A DNA stretch of 64,000 bases from Kallotenue papyrolyticum (GCF_000526415.1 NZ_JAGA01000002.1:702001-766000); one strand, 5' to 3'. Positions 48,071 to 58,809 are shown, numbered from the stretch's first letter. Program-made: numbers and translations. The notes: generated from the letters alone by a model not told the origin.

Positions 48071-48691
48071 GTGGCAAGCTGGAGCGCTGCGGAGCGGCTG
48101 GATCAACAACTCCGCTTCATCGTCGAACTGGATCGCCTTAAGCAGGTGTTGCGCATGATGCCGCTGATCAGCGATCAGCGGCGGGAGAACAGCGCCGAAC
48201 ATTCCTGGCATCTGGCAGTCATGGCCCTGATACTGGCCGAGTACGCACCGTCCGAGGCGGATCTGCCGCGCGCGGTGCAGATGGTGCTGATCCACGACCT
48301 GGTTGAGATCGATGCCGGCGATACCTTTTGCTACGACGCGCAGGGCAATCTGGACAAGGCCGCGCGCGAGCAGCGTGCCGCCGAGCGCCTGTTCGGGCTG
48401 CTGCCGCCGGAGCAGGGCGCGGCGCTGCGCGGTTTGTGGGAAGAGTTCGAAGCGGGCGCGACGCCAACGGCGCGCTTTGCTGTGGCTTTGGATCGCCTAC
48501 AGCCGCTGTTGCTCAACATCCACAATCGGGGCGGGTCCTGGCGGGCGCACCGCATCACACGCGCGCAGGTGCTGCAGCGCATGCAGCCGATCCAGCACGG
48601 ACTGCCGGCGCTGTGGCCGCGCGTCCTGGAGCTGATCGCGCAGGCCTGCGCCCGCGGCGACGTGCTCGATCAGCCGGACTCGACCGGCTAA
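48071..48691 (+). CDS. HD-domain phosphohydrolase (YfbR-like)
   Basis: 206 residues. Metal ligands are visible as H in AEHSWHLAVMALILAEY and the HD pair in VLIHDLVEIDAGDTFCYD, followed by the helical HD_3 fold. The nearest characterised relatives are 5'-deoxynucleotidases, so a nucleotide-pool role is likely but not certain. GTG start with GGGGAGGG upstream; the frame extends to 47906 without support. Confidence 0.82.
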   Translation: MASWSAAERLDQQLRFIVELDRLKQVLRMMPLISDQRRENSAEHSWHLAVMALILAEYAPSEADLPRAVQMVLIHDLVEIDAGDTFCYDAQGNLDKAAREQRAAERLFGLLPPEQGAALRGLWEEFEAGATPTARFAVALDRLQPLLLNIHNRGGSWRAHRITRAQVLQRMQPIQHGLPALWPRVLELIAQACARGDVLDQPDSTG

Positions 48692-48744
48692 GCCATGGTC
48701 GGCCGGGGCGGTGGACAGCGGCGCGAACCATGACGCTAGCAACA

Positions 48745-48768
48745 AGCGGGAGGCGATCGCCTCCCGCT
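48745..48768 (-). terminator. groEL terminator
   Basis: A 24-bp perfect palindrome AGCGGGAGGCGATCGCCTCC (continuing CGCT), followed on the minus strand by TGTTGC. It starts 24 bp after the groEL stop. Confidence 0.65.
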
Positions 48769-48792
48769 CGCGTTGTGCTGTCGGCAGCGGAG

Positions 48793-50427
<1,635 letters not shown>

Positions 50428-50454
50428 ATAACTCCCTCTGGGTTCAATGAGCCA

Positions 50455-50494
50455 TTATCAATGAACAATAGACGGAGCTTTTGTTCATTGATAA
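50455..50494 (-). other. 14-bp AT-rich inverted repeat between groES and groEL
   Basis: TTATCAATGAACAA (50455-50468) and TTGTTCATTGATAA (50481-50494) pair perfectly around a 12-nt loop. It begins 6 bp after the groES stop and contrasts with the GC-rich surroundings. No T-run, so it is a candidate mRNA processing or stability element. Confidence 0.75.
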
Positions 50495-50500
50495 ATGAAA

Positions 50501-50800
50501 TTACTCCTGAACGACTGCCAGAATGTCCTTCTCGGCCAGGATGAGGTACTCTTCGTCATCGAGCTTGATCTCGGTGCCGGCATACTTGGCGAAGAGGACG
50601 CGATCGCCAGCCTTGACCGAGACGGGGATGCGCTTGCCGTTGTCGTCCAGCCGACCCTCGCCGACTGCCATGACGATGCCTTCCTGCGGCTTCTCCTTGC
50701 TGGCGGTGTCGGGCAGGTAGATGCCGGCTTTGGTCTTCTCCTCACGCTCCTGCGGCTTGACCACCACGCGATCAGCCAGCGGACGAATGCGGAAATCCAT
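50501..50800 (-). CDS. groS: Co-chaperonin GroES
   Basis: 99 residues forming the heptameric lid on GroEL. Family stretches: [29 protein letters not shown] (in parts) with the mobile loop, [39 protein letters not shown] and the end EKDILAVV. It is the first gene of the heat-shock operon. Confidence 0.97.
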   Translation of the reverse strand: MDFRIRPLADRVVVKPQEREEKTKAGIYLPDTASKEKPQEGIVMAVGEGRLDDNGKRIPVSVKAGDRVLFAKYAGTEIKLDDEEYLILAEKDILAVVQE

Positions 50801-50842
50801 ACTGTGCCAACCTCCCGTTGGGTGACTTGTGGTCCTTGGTTT

Positions 50843-50869
50843 TTAGCACTCTTGCCAGTAGAGTGCTAA
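50843..50869 (-). promoter_or_regulatory. CIRCE operator (HrcA-binding site)
   Basis: TTAGCACTC, nine bases, GAGTGCTAA: a perfect match to the CIRCE consensus. It lies between the promoter and groES, so HrcA repression of the groESL operon is expected. Confidence 0.97.
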
Positions 50870-50878
50870 CCGGTGCAT

Positions 50879-50907
50879 ATAGTATGCGCGATCGGCGCGT
50901 TTGTCAA
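50879..50907 (-). promoter_or_regulatory. Promoter of groES-groEL
   Basis: On the minus strand TTGACA (50907-50902), 17 bp, TACTAT (50884-50879), immediately upstream of CIRCE. Confidence 0.85.
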
Positions 50908-51028
50908 GATCCGGGGTGTGACAGTGCTACTTGACGCTCACAAGCGACAGAACAGCGCGTAATGGTGGTACCGATGCGCCGTTTGTCAATGATTTTATTA
51001 ACGGGGCGCGTTAAAGGCGTGTTAGATT

Positions 51029-51055
51029 TTAGCAGAAAATCGGTTTGAGTGCTAA
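51029..51055 (-). promoter_or_regulatory. Degenerate second CIRCE-like site
   Basis: TTAGCAGAA, nine bases, GAGTGCTAA. One half-site is perfect and the other matches at six of nine positions, with the correct 9-bp spacing. It lies 160 bp upstream of the perfect site in the 330-bp gene-free spacer 50801-51130. Confidence 0.6.
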
Positions 51056-51130
51056 CACCCCTTGATACACAGACCTGTTGGATAGGCGGCCGCGCGGTGG
51101 GGCGCGAAGGCGCACGCAGCCAGACAGGCG

Positions 51131-52591
51131 CTACGCGCCGTTGCCCGGCGGTTGGTGCGTGAGCACAACGATGCACCGAACGCCGGGCGCGAGCGAACCA
51201 GCGGATGCGTGCACGGCTTCCTGGTGACAGCGCGCACCATTGGTGCGATCAGGGCCAGCGGCGCGGTGGGGCGCCACCACCGTTATGATGCGGGTCTGCG
51301 CCGTGGCCGGCGCTCCGTCGGCATCGCCTCCTGGCTGCCCGCCATCGGGCAGGGGCTGGTTCAGGGCGGGCAGGTACTGCTCGATCAGCGAGACGATCTG
51401 CGTGCCATAGATCTGGAAGCCGTAGTACAGCCCGAGCGCCAGCAGGACCACCGCTACGATCCGGCGCAGGGCGCGCGCAGGTCGGTGGGTGCGGCGTGGA
51501 CGGGGGGCCGGCGCTGGCCGGCGCTGCTGCGCGCGGGTGGGCAGTGGTTGCGGCGGTGGCACCGGCCAGGCCTGGCGGTACTGGCGCCCGGCGCGCGGTT
51601 TGGGCGCTGCTTTGGCGCGTGGCGCGGCGGGCCGCGCGTTGGGTGGCGGGTCGAAGGTCTGCGTCGGCACAGGCTGTGCCGGTGGCCGTACGTCAACTGG
51701 TGGCATCGGACGTTGCTCGCCGCTCGGGATTGGCAGGGCACGGCGAAACTCGGCGACGCTGCCGAAGCGCTTTTCGACCTCCAGCGCCAGGGCGCGCTGC
51801 AGCGCCGCTTCGGTTTGGGGCGAGATCGCAGGACGGAGCATGCGCACCGGCGGAAACGAGAAGGGCGGTTCGTTGCGCGGATCGCGGCCGGTGAGCAGGT
51901 GGTGCAGGGTCGCTGCCAGGGCGTAGATGTCGGACTGGACCGTGGTGATGCCCTGATACTGCTCAGGCGGCGAATAGCCCGGCGTGCCGATCATGGTGCC
52001 GCGCTGGCCCGGTTGCAGCAGCTTGGCGATGCCGAAATCGACGACCTTGACGTGCCCTTCGTGGGTGATCATCACGTTGGAGGGCTTCATGTCGCGGTAG
52101 ATCAGGCCGTTGGCATGCAGATGCTCCAGCACATCGCAGAGCTCGTCGGCCCAGATCAACACCTGCGCTTCGGGGAAGGCGCCGTGCCGCTTGAGCAGCT
52201 CCTCCAGATCCTCACCCCAGACAAACTCCATCGCCAGGTAGTAGCGGCCCTCGTCGATGAACGAGCGGTAGATCTGCGGAATGCCGGGATGGCCGCGGAG
52301 CTGACGCAGGAGCTGCGCTTCTTCCAGGAAGCGTTGGATGCCCTCTTCACGCTCACGTGCATCGGTGAAGCGATCGTGCATCTCCTTGATGGCGTAGAAG
52401 GCGCCATCGGCATCCACCGCCTGATAGACGATCCCCATGCCGCCTTCTTTGATCACTTGCGTGATGCGGTAGGTGTCGTCGAGCAGCACGTCCTTGCCGC
52501 ACTGCTGGCAGAAGCGTGCGTAGGGCCGGTTGGCCGCGCGGCACAGGGGGCACAGAATCGCTTGGATCTCAGGTTGCTGTATCACAGCCAT
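51131..52591 (-). CDS. Membrane Ser/Thr protein kinase with zinc-ribbon N-terminus
   Basis: 486 residues from the start used (protein AVIQQPEIQAI). A double CxxC zinc ribbon (C14, C17, C28, C31) precedes the kinase domain: glycine loop IKEGGMGIVY, K69 (YAIKEM), catalytic loop YRDMKPSNV (Tyr replaces the His of HRD), and DFGIAKLL. APE region GTPGYSPPEQYQG. Then about 100 Pro/Arg-rich residues, one membrane helix (IVAVVLLALGLYYGFQIYG) and a short outside tail. Substrates unknown. Confidence 0.9.
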   Translation of the reverse strand: MAVIQQPEIQAILCPLCRAANRPYARFCQQCGKDVLLDDTYRITQVIKEGGMGIVYQAVDADGAFYAIKEMHDRFTDAREREEGIQRFLEEAQLLRQLRGHPGIPQIYRSFIDEGRYYLAMEFVWGEDLEELLKRHGAFPEAQVLIWADELCDVLEHLHANGLIYRDMKPSNVMITHEGHVKVVDFGIAKLLQPGQRGTMIGTPGYSPPEQYQGITTVQSDIYALAATLHHLLTGRDPRNEPPFSFPPVRMLRPAISPQTEAALQRALALEVEKRFGSVAEFRRALPIPSGEQRPMPPVDVRPPAQPVPTQTFDPPPNARPAAPRAKAAPKPRAGRQYRQAWPVPPPQPLPTRAQQRRPAPAPRPRRTHRPARALRRIVAVVLLALGLYYGFQIYGTQIVSLIEQYLPALNQPLPDGGQPGGDADGAPATAQTRIITVVAPHRAAGPDRTNGARCHQEAVHASAGSLAPGVRCIVVLTHQPPGNGA

Positions 52592-52798
52592 CACATATGT
52601 CGCCGCCGGGTAGCATAGCACGCTGCGGGGGCGTATGCCAGTCCCTTTTCAAGTACGCTGCGAGTGGGGGTGGAGTTGCACGCCTGGTTGGAGCACGGAG
52701 GTGTGGTATCCAGACCGCACCGGCATGGCCGACGTGCTGGCAGGTGTCATCGCGGTCGTGCTGCTGCGTGGACACAGAACGTGCAGGGAGGTGGCGTG

Positions 52799-53584
52799 AT
52801 GCTGAAACGTCGGCACTCGTATCAGATTGCGCAGCTGGATCGCTACCGGTTGCTCTACCGTTGCTATGGCGACGGGCCGCCCGTGGTGCTGGTGCACGGC
52901 CTGGTGGGCTCGGCGCGCTGGTGGCGCTACAACGTCCCGGCGCTGGCCGATCACTTCCGCGTGTATGTCATCGAGCTGGTGGGCTTTGGCAGCAACCGCG
53001 CCTGGCGTCCGGCCCGCATCGTGGCCAGCGCCGAGCTGCTGGCGCGCTTCATCGCCGAGCTGCCTGAAGGCCGCGCTGCTGTGATCGGCCACTCGATGGG
53101 CGGGCAGATCGCCATCCACCTGGCAGCACGCACGCCCGAACGCGTCCACCGCCTGGTGCTGGCCGCCGCGAGCGTGCTGCTGCGCGCCGATCTGGTGCGC
53201 ATGGCGCTGCGCCTGCCGCGCGCAGGCGTGGCCTTGCGTCCCAACTTCGTGCCGACGCTGACGCTGGATGCCTTGCGCTGCGGCCCGCTTAACCTGCTGC
53301 TGAGCGCGCGCGAGATCCTGGCCGACGATGTGCAGGCGCTGCTCGCACGCATTGTTGCGCCTACGCTGCTGATCTGGGCGGAGCGCGACGCGCTGGTGTC
53401 GGTGGCCGTCGGCGCAGCGCTGCAGCAAGCCATTCCCACGGCGCGCCTGCAGGTCATCCCCGGCGCCGGCCACGTGGTGATGTGGGATCGCCCTACCCAG
53501 TTCAACCGGCTGGTGCTGGAGTTTCTCCGCGCCCCGGAGGAGGAGACCGCGTCGCCGGCCCTCCCCGCCGATAAGCAAGCTTAA
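52799..53584 (+). CDS. Alpha/beta-fold hydrolase
   Basis: 261 residues. VVLVHGLVGSARWWRYN supplies the oxyanion hole, GHSMGGQIAIHLAA the nucleophile Ser, WAERDALVSV the acid and GAGHVVMWDRP the catalytic His. GGGAGG lies upstream of ATG 52799; the open frame extends to 52664. Substrate unknown. It converges with the AlaX gene. Confidence 0.86.
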   Translation: MLKRRHSYQIAQLDRYRLLYRCYGDGPPVVLVHGLVGSARWWRYNVPALADHFRVYVIELVGFGSNRAWRPARIVASAELLARFIAELPEGRAAVIGHSMGGQIAIHLAARTPERVHRLVLAAASVLLRADLVRMALRLPRAGVALRPNFVPTLTLDALRCGPLNLLLSAREILADDVQALLARIVAPTLLIWAERDALVSVAVGAALQQAIPTARLQVIPGAGHVVMWDRPTQFNRLVLEFLRAPEEETASPALPADKQA

Positions 53585-53591
53585 GGCGCGC

Positions 53592-54791
53592 TTAGCGCGT
53601 GGATTGTGTTTCCAGGCGGTCGCGCGCGTGCTGCAGCGCCTGGTCGAGACACGCCACATTGGGTCCGCCCCCCTGCGCCGCATCGGGCCGTCCACCACCG
53701 CGTCCGCCGAGCAGCGCGGCTGCTTCGCGCAGCAGTGCGCTCATATCGTGAGCGAGTGTCGGCGGCCGGGCAAACACGAGCTGGGCCGCAGTTGCGCGCA
53801 ACCCAAGTAGCGCGATCCCGCCGCGCTCAGCGATGCATCGTGCCAGGCTGCGGAGATAGTCGAGCGAACGATCCTCGAAGGCGGCGACCACCACCGGCGT
53901 CTCGCCGATGCGTTCGGCGTGCGTCAGCCAGTGCTGTACGTCGAGGTCCAACAGGCGCGCTTCGGCGCGCTCCAGCGCGGTACGGCTGTGCGCCTCAGCC
54001 GCCGCCAGGCGCTCGATCGCCGCGGGCAGCTCGGCGATGCCGACGCTGAAGCGGCCGGCCAGCTCGAGCAGCAGCCGGTTGGCGTTGCGCAGGTCGCGAA
54101 CCACGCGTCCGCCGCAGACAAAGGTGACGCGTGTGCCGCCTTTATAGCGCTCCCAGCGCCGGATCGCCACGCAGCCGACCTCGCCGGTGCGGCGCGGGTG
54201 GGTTCCGCCACAGGCGGAGTGGTCGAAATCGCCCGCCGAGACGATACGGATGCGCGCATGGGCCTGGGGCGGCTTGCGCAGGCGTAGCGTTGACAGCTCC
54301 TCCGCGCTCACAAATCGCGCCAGGATCGGTACATCAGCCCAGACCATCGCGTTGGTCGCATCCTCCAGGGCCGCCATATCGGCGGCGTTTAGGCCATCAC
54401 GATCCAGATCGATCGTGCTGTGCTCCTCGCCCAGGCGCGCCGAGCGCGTGCGTGCGCCCAAGACCTGCTCGGCGGCGGCGCTGAGCAGATGCTGACCGTG
54501 ATGCTGCTGCATGTAATCGAAACGACGCGACCAGTCGATCGCGCCATGCACCTCATCGGCCTCGAGCGGCGCGGCCAGCACATGCCAGACCGTGCCCGCC
54601 GCATCGGCCTGGGTATCCAGCACGGGAACGCCGTTGAGTGTGCCGCGATCGCCGGGCTGGCCGCCACCTTCGGGGTAGAAGGCCGAGCGGTCGAGCGCCA
54701 CTGCCGGATGGCCCTGCCACCGGCCGCGCTGTGTCACGCGCGCCGTGAATGAACGCAAGTAAGCGTCGTCGAAGTAGAGGCGTTGGGTCAT
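53592..54791 (-). CDS. AlaX-type alanyl-tRNA editing protein
   Basis: Free-standing editing enzyme that hydrolyses mischarged tRNA(Ala). 399 residues. AlaRS-like N-terminal domain with PEGGGQPGDRGTL, zinc ligands in MQQHHGQHLLSAA (HxxxH) and in SACGGTHPRRTGE (CxxxH), then a coiled-coil linker and a C-terminal DHHA1-like domain with GGRGGGRPDAAQGGG, making it the long AlaX-L form. GTG 54800 is an alternative start. It starts 11 bp after the polyketide synthase stop, with no clear RBS. Confidence 0.9.
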   Translation of the reverse strand: MTQRLYFDDAYLRSFTARVTQRGRWQGHPAVALDRSAFYPEGGGQPGDRGTLNGVPVLDTQADAAGTVWHVLAAPLEADEVHGAIDWSRRFDYMQQHHGQHLLSAAAEQVLGARTRSARLGEEHSTIDLDRDGLNAADMAALEDATNAMVWADVPILARFVSAEELSTLRLRKPPQAHARIRIVSAGDFDHSACGGTHPRRTGEVGCVAIRRWERYKGGTRVTFVCGGRVVRDLRNANRLLLELAGRFSVGIAELPAAIERLAAAEAHSRTALERAEARLLDLDVQHWLTHAERIGETPVVVAAFEDRSLDYLRSLARCIAERGGIALLGLRATAAQLVFARPPTLAHDMSALLREAAALLGGRGGGRPDAAQGGGPNVACLDQALQHARDRLETQSTR

Positions 54792-54801
54792 AACGTGCAC
54801 G

Positions 54802-55863
54802 CTAGAAGCGGATCAACATCAACTCTGCCGAAAAACCGGGACCAAAGCAGCACAGCAGGCCATAGTCGCCCGGCGTAACGGTACGATCGTCCAGAAAGCG
54901 CTCCAGCACGAACAGCACGCTCGCTGAAGACATGTTCCCGTACTGGCGCAGGATTGCGCGACTGTGCGCCAGCGCTTGTGGCGGCAGCGCCAGCGCGCGC
55001 TCGTAGGCCGCCAGCACTTTGGCGCCGCCGGGGTGATAAATGTGGTGCGCGATGTCGGCGGGACGCAGCCCATGCCGCGCCAGGAACGTGGCGGCCAGCG
55101 CATGGTAGTGCTCGGTCACCACGGCGGGGATGCGCGTGCCGAAGACCACCCTGAAGCCCTGATCGACGATCTCCCAGCCCATCAGGTCGAGCGAATCGGG
55201 AAACAGCGTCGAGCACGTATCGATGATCCGCGGTGTGGTGCGCGTAGGACGCGCCACTGCGTCGCCCTCGACCAGCACGGCGGCAGCGCCGTCGCCGAAG
55301 AGCGACATAGCTACCAGGTTGCGTTTGGAGCGGTCGTCGATCTGCGCGGTGAGCGAGCACAGCTCTACTGTCACCAGCAGGGCGCGCTGGTGCGGATAGG
55401 CGCGCACATACTCCTGGGCGCGCGCCAGGCCGCCCACGCCGCCGGCGCAGCCCAGGCCCCAGATCGGTGTGCGGCGCGTGTGCGGCTGCAGCCCCAGGCG
55501 CGCGAACAGGCGCGCATCGATCGAGGGGGCAGCCAGGCCGGTTGTCGATACAAAGATCAGGTGATCGACCGCCGACGGCGGCAGGTCGGCCCGCTGCAAG
55601 CAAGCGCGGGCGACCTCTTCACCCAGCTGCGTAGCCATCTCGATGAAGCGTTGGTTGGCCGCGCCCAGGCCACGCGCTTCCAGAAACCACTCCACCGGCA
55701 CCGACAGGTAGCGCGTTTCGATCGCGGCATGGTCAAACACCGTCAGGTAGCGCTCGAGCTGCGGCAGGTGGTCGCGAAACAGGTGGTGGGCGTAGGCGCG
55801 GGCCGTGGCCTGCTCGAGACGGTAGGGCGGCACGGCGCTCGCCACAGCGGCAATGGTTGGCAT
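54802..55863 (-). CDS. Type III polyketide synthase
   Basis: 353 residues of the chalcone/stilbene synthase family. The catalytic triad is visible: Cys in IWGLGCAGGVGGLARA, His in IYHPGGAKVLAAYE and Asn in YGNMSSASVLFVLE. It condenses an acyl-CoA starter with malonyl-CoA units; bacterial members make alkylresorcinols, alkylpyrones or related phenolics. No modifying methyltransferase, oxygenase or acyl-CoA gene is adjacent, so the product cannot be predicted. The frame extends to 55908 without support. Confidence 0.92.
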   Translation of the reverse strand: MPTIAAVASAVPPYRLEQATARAYAHHLFRDHLPQLERYLTVFDHAAIETRYLSVPVEWFLEARGLGAANQRFIEMATQLGEEVARACLQRADLPPSAVDHLIFVSTTGLAAPSIDARLFARLGLQPHTRRTPIWGLGCAGGVGGLARAQEYVRAYPHQRALLVTVELCSLTAQIDDRSKRNLVAMSLFGDGAAAVLVEGDAVARPTRTTPRIIDTCSTLFPDSLDLMGWEIVDQGFRVVFGTRIPAVVTEHYHALAATFLARHGLRPADIAHHIYHPGGAKVLAAYERALALPPQALAHSRAILRQYGNMSSASVLFVLERFLDDRTVTPGDYGLLCCFGPGFSAELMLIRF

Positions 55864-55929
55864 ACGCCGGACTCCGGGCCGGGCGCGATGCCACCGCCGG
55901 CATCGCACCCGGAGGGATAGGATCGCTGA

Positions 55930-57420
55930 TCAGGCGGCGGTTGCAGCGGTCAGCGCCTCGGCGGCGCGCTCCAGGCGCTGCAACGTCTCGGCACGCCCTA
56001 GAGCATGCAGCGTTTCAAACAGCGGCGGCGAGACCTTGCGCCCCGTGGCAGCGACGCGCAGCGCCATAAAGAAATCGCCCACCTTGAGACCAAGCTGCTC
56101 GGCCAGGGCGCGCAGTGTGGCTTCGATGGCCGGCACGCTCCATGCCTCGAGCTGCGCTAGCGCCTCGTGCGCGGCCTGCAGCGCATGGCGAGTGGTGGCC
56201 GCGTCCAACTTCTTGGGGATCAACAGGTCGCGGTCATAGCTCTCGGGCGCGACAAAGAAGGGTGCGAGCTGATCGGGCGCTTCGCTGAGCACCACCAGCC
56301 GCTCCTGGATCAGCGGCACCAGTTCCTCGACGCGCGCGCGCTCGGCCTCGCTGGCGGGCGTGGCCACCAGGCCGGCCTGCTGCAGGTAGGGCAGGATACG
56401 TTCGGCCAGTTGCTGCGGCGTCAGCTTGCGAATGTAGATGCCGTTGAAACGGTTGAGCTTCTCCAGGTTGAAGATCCCGCCCGATGGCTGGATCCGCTTG
56501 ATATCGAAGCGCTGAATCAGCTCTTCACGGCTCAGAATCTCGGTGTTGTCGTCCGGCCCCCAGCCGACCAGCGCCAGCACGTTGAAGAGCGCCTCGGGCA
56601 GGTAGCCCTTTTCCAGATATTCGGTCACCGACGTATCGCCGTGGCGCTTGGAGAGCTTCTTGCCGTCGGGGCCGAGCACATTGGGCACGTGCACCCACAC
56701 CGGCTGCTCCCAACCGAAGAACTGGTAGAGCAGCACATGCAGCGGCGAGGTGGCGATCCACTCATCGGCGCGCAATACATGCGTGATCTGCATCAGATGA
56801 TCATCCACCACCACCGCGAAGTGGTAGGTGGGGAAGCCGTCGCTCTTGATCATCACAGCATCGTTCTGCAGTGCGTTCTGGAAGACGATCGGGCCGCGGA
56901 TCAAATCGTTGACCACGGTCTCACCCTCCAGCGGCACCGCCAGGCGCAGCACATAGGGCTTGCCGGAGGCCTCCTCGGCGGCACGCTCTGCCGCGCTTAG
57001 AAAACGGCAGCGCCGATCATAACCGGGTGGCTCCTTGCGCGCCATGCGCTCCTCGTTGACCTGCTTGAGCCGTTCGGGCGGACACCAACACTTGTAAAGG
57101 TAGCCATGCTGCAGCAGCTCCTCGGCATGGCGGTGGTAGATCGGCAGGCGCTCGGACTGGCGATAGGGCGCATGCGGCCCACCGATGTCTGGACCCTCGT
57201 CCCACAGCAGATCCATCATGCGCAGCGACTGCAAGAGTTGCTCTTCCGCGCCGGGCACGTAGCGGTTGCGGTCGGTATCCTCGATGCGCAGCAGGAACTG
57301 GCCGCCGGTGTGCCGCGCCCAGAGCCAGTTGAAGATCACCGTACGCAAGCTCCCGATATGCACGAACCCGGTGGGGCTGGGCGCGAAGCGCGTGCGCGCC
57401 GGGCGGGTAGCATCGGTCAT
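55930..57420 (-). CDS. gltX: Glutamyl-tRNA synthetase
   Basis: 496 residues. HIGH-type motif in APSPTGFVHIGSLRTVIFNW, KMSKS-type motif KKLSKRHGDTSV, and the tRNA-synthetase block RIEDTDRNRYV. The C-terminal helical anticodon-binding domain is complete. RBS GGGAGG and an extended -10 lie upstream. It starts the leftward unit gltX, polyketide synthase and AlaX (gaps of 66 and 10 bp), possibly one transcript. Confidence 0.96.
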   Translation of the reverse strand: MTDATRPARTRFAPSPTGFVHIGSLRTVIFNWLWARHTGGQFLLRIEDTDRNRYVPGAEEQLLQSLRMMDLLWDEGPDIGGPHAPYRQSERLPIYHRHAEELLQHGYLYKCWCPPERLKQVNEERMARKEPPGYDRRCRFLSAAERAAEEASGKPYVLRLAVPLEGETVVNDLIRGPIVFQNALQNDAVMIKSDGFPTYHFAVVVDDHLMQITHVLRADEWIATSPLHVLLYQFFGWEQPVWVHVPNVLGPDGKKLSKRHGDTSVTEYLEKGYLPEALFNVLALVGWGPDDNTEILSREELIQRFDIKRIQPSGGIFNLEKLNRFNGIYIRKLTPQQLAERILPYLQQAGLVATPASEAERARVEELVPLIQERLVVLSEAPDQLAPFFVAPESYDRDLLIPKKLDAATTRHALQAAHEALAQLEAWSVPAIEATLRALAEQLGLKVGDFFMALRVAATGRKVSPPLFETLHALGRAETLQRLERAAEALTAATAA

Positions 57421-57452
57421 TGAATCCTCCCAATCACAGACAGCTTGGTTCG

Positions 57453-57458
57453 ATTATA
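57453..57458 (-). promoter_or_regulatory. -10 of gltX
   Basis: Minus-strand TGGTATAAT, 32 bp before the gltX start; no clear -35. On the plus strand TATACT at 57581-57586 may serve the TadE-like gene, again without a clear -35. Confidence 0.5.
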
Positions 57459-57618
57459 CCAGCCTGCGGCGCCGCCCCGCAGCGGCCTTGGATGCCTTCG
57501 GAAAGGGGTGTTTGGCGTAGGGGTAGACCCGGCGCAAAAGTTGGGACCATCGGGCTATGGTCGGTTGGCGCAGCGCTTTCTATACTGAGAGTGGCGCACC
57601 AAAGCTGTGAGGTCTGCG

Positions 57619-58107
57619 ATGGTCGTGAAACGGCGCAACCGTGGTCAATCGATCGTAGAAATGGCGCTGCTCCTGCCGTTCCTGTTGTTTCTGACGGTCG
57701 GAACGATGGAGCTAGGCTACTACGTGTACATGTATTCTGAGCTGGAGAACGTCGCCCGGCGCGCGGCAGAATGGGCTGCCGACTCGCCGCCGCTCACCGC
57801 GACACCCAGCGACGATGTGCCCGGGCGGGACCGCTGTGCCGTGCTGATCAAACAGCATGGCATGGACAACGCCTTCCTGAGCCGGCTGAACTACAACGAC
57901 TTCGTGATCAGCTACGTTGGCGCCAGTGAACGGCAGATCGGCAACCAGATCCAGGTTACGCTAACCTACCAGGCGCGCTGGCTGACACCCCTGGGCGACC
58001 GCTTTCTGGGCGATCGCCTGCGCTTCCAGTTCACGGCGCGGCGCACGATCCGCGATTTGGGTCCGCCTGCGCTCTACAATCCGGATTGTACACCGCGTTC
58101 GCCCTAG
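57619..58107 (+). CDS. TadE-like pseudopilin or secreted assembly protein (first)
   Basis: 162 residues. The N-terminus RNRGQSIVEMALLLPFLLFL is the TadE/TadG signature: a Gln-Ser before a conserved Glu and a long hydrophobic helix. The rest is a beta-rich extracytoplasmic domain with two Cys. AGG lies six bases before ATG 57619. First of four genes in a rightward cluster. Likely minor pilin-like or cell-surface component. Confidence 0.82.
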   Translation: MVVKRRNRGQSIVEMALLLPFLLFLTVGTMELGYYVYMYSELENVARRAAEWAADSPPLTATPSDDVPGRDRCAVLIKQHGMDNAFLSRLNYNDFVISYVGASERQIGNQIQVTLTYQARWLTPLGDRFLGDRLRFQFTARRTIRDLGPPALYNPDCTPRSP

Positions 58108-58143
58108 ACGCAGCAGCCACCGACGATGGCAGGGAGGGCATGT

Positions 58144-58809
58144 ATGAGCAGGCTCATTTCCATCTGGCAGCGCTGGCAGACGCGTCGGGCGGTTGCGGCG
58201 CGCCAGCCGGGCCAGGCGCTGGTCGAGCTGGCGCTGGCCGCTACGTTTCTCACACTACTGTTGTCCGCGGCGGTGGACCTGGGCCTGGCCTACAAAGCCT
58301 ACCAGACGCTGATGAGCGCGACCGCCGAGGCCAGCAACTACCTTCAGTTACGGCCGCTGGCCAGTTGTGATCCATCCCGCGATGGCACCAACTGCGCCCA
58401 GGAGCTGGCCGATATGGAAGCGCGCATTCGCTTTCGCGGCGAGCAGGGCGACAGGCTGGGACGTTTCGCCAGCACGCTCGACCTGAACGCCAACGGGCGC
58501 GACGATCGCAGCGAATTCGGCTCGGATGCAGCCTGGCTGGCGTATATTCGCGCGCGCGTGCGCATCGATGAAGCCGACAGCACCCAGGTGACGATCACCA
58601 ACAGTGGCTTTGCGGTTGGCGATACCTTTGATCCGACGCGCACCAGCGCCACCTGTCAGGAGCGTCACAATCGCGACGCCAACGGCCAGTGCTTCATCGT
58701 GGTCCGCACATCGATCGACTATGTGCCCTTTGCCATCGCACCGATTGTCGGTCGACGCATGACTATTCGCGCGATTTCGGTTCAACCAATTACCAATGGA
58801 CATCCATAA
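58144..58809 (+). CDS. TadE-like pseudopilin or secreted assembly protein (second)
   Basis: 221 residues. RQPGQALVELALAATFLTLLLSAAVDLG is the TadE-type helix. The extracytoplasmic part has a calcium-like DLNANGRDDRSEFG stretch and Cys residues. GGGAGGG lies upstream of ATG 58144. A paralogue of the previous gene. Confidence 0.8.
   Translation: MSRLISIWQRWQTRRAVAARQPGQALVELALAATFLTLLLSAAVDLGLAYKAYQTLMSATAEASNYLQLRPLASCDPSRDGTNCAQELADMEARIRFRGEQGDRLGRFASTLDLNANGRDDRSEFGSDAAWLAYIRARVRIDEADSTQVTITNSGFAVGDTFDPTRTSATCQERHNRDANGQCFIVVRTSIDYVPFAIAPIVGRRMTIRAISVQPITNGHP

Noticed and set aside
51152-52618. A 488-codon plus-strand frame opposite the Ser/Thr kinase
   Set aside because: Shadow of the kinase gene, which has all kinase motifs on the minus strand.
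54802-55603. A separate minus-strand frame of 271 codons inside the polyketide synthase
   Set aside because: It is an out-of-frame shadow of the synthase and matches no family.
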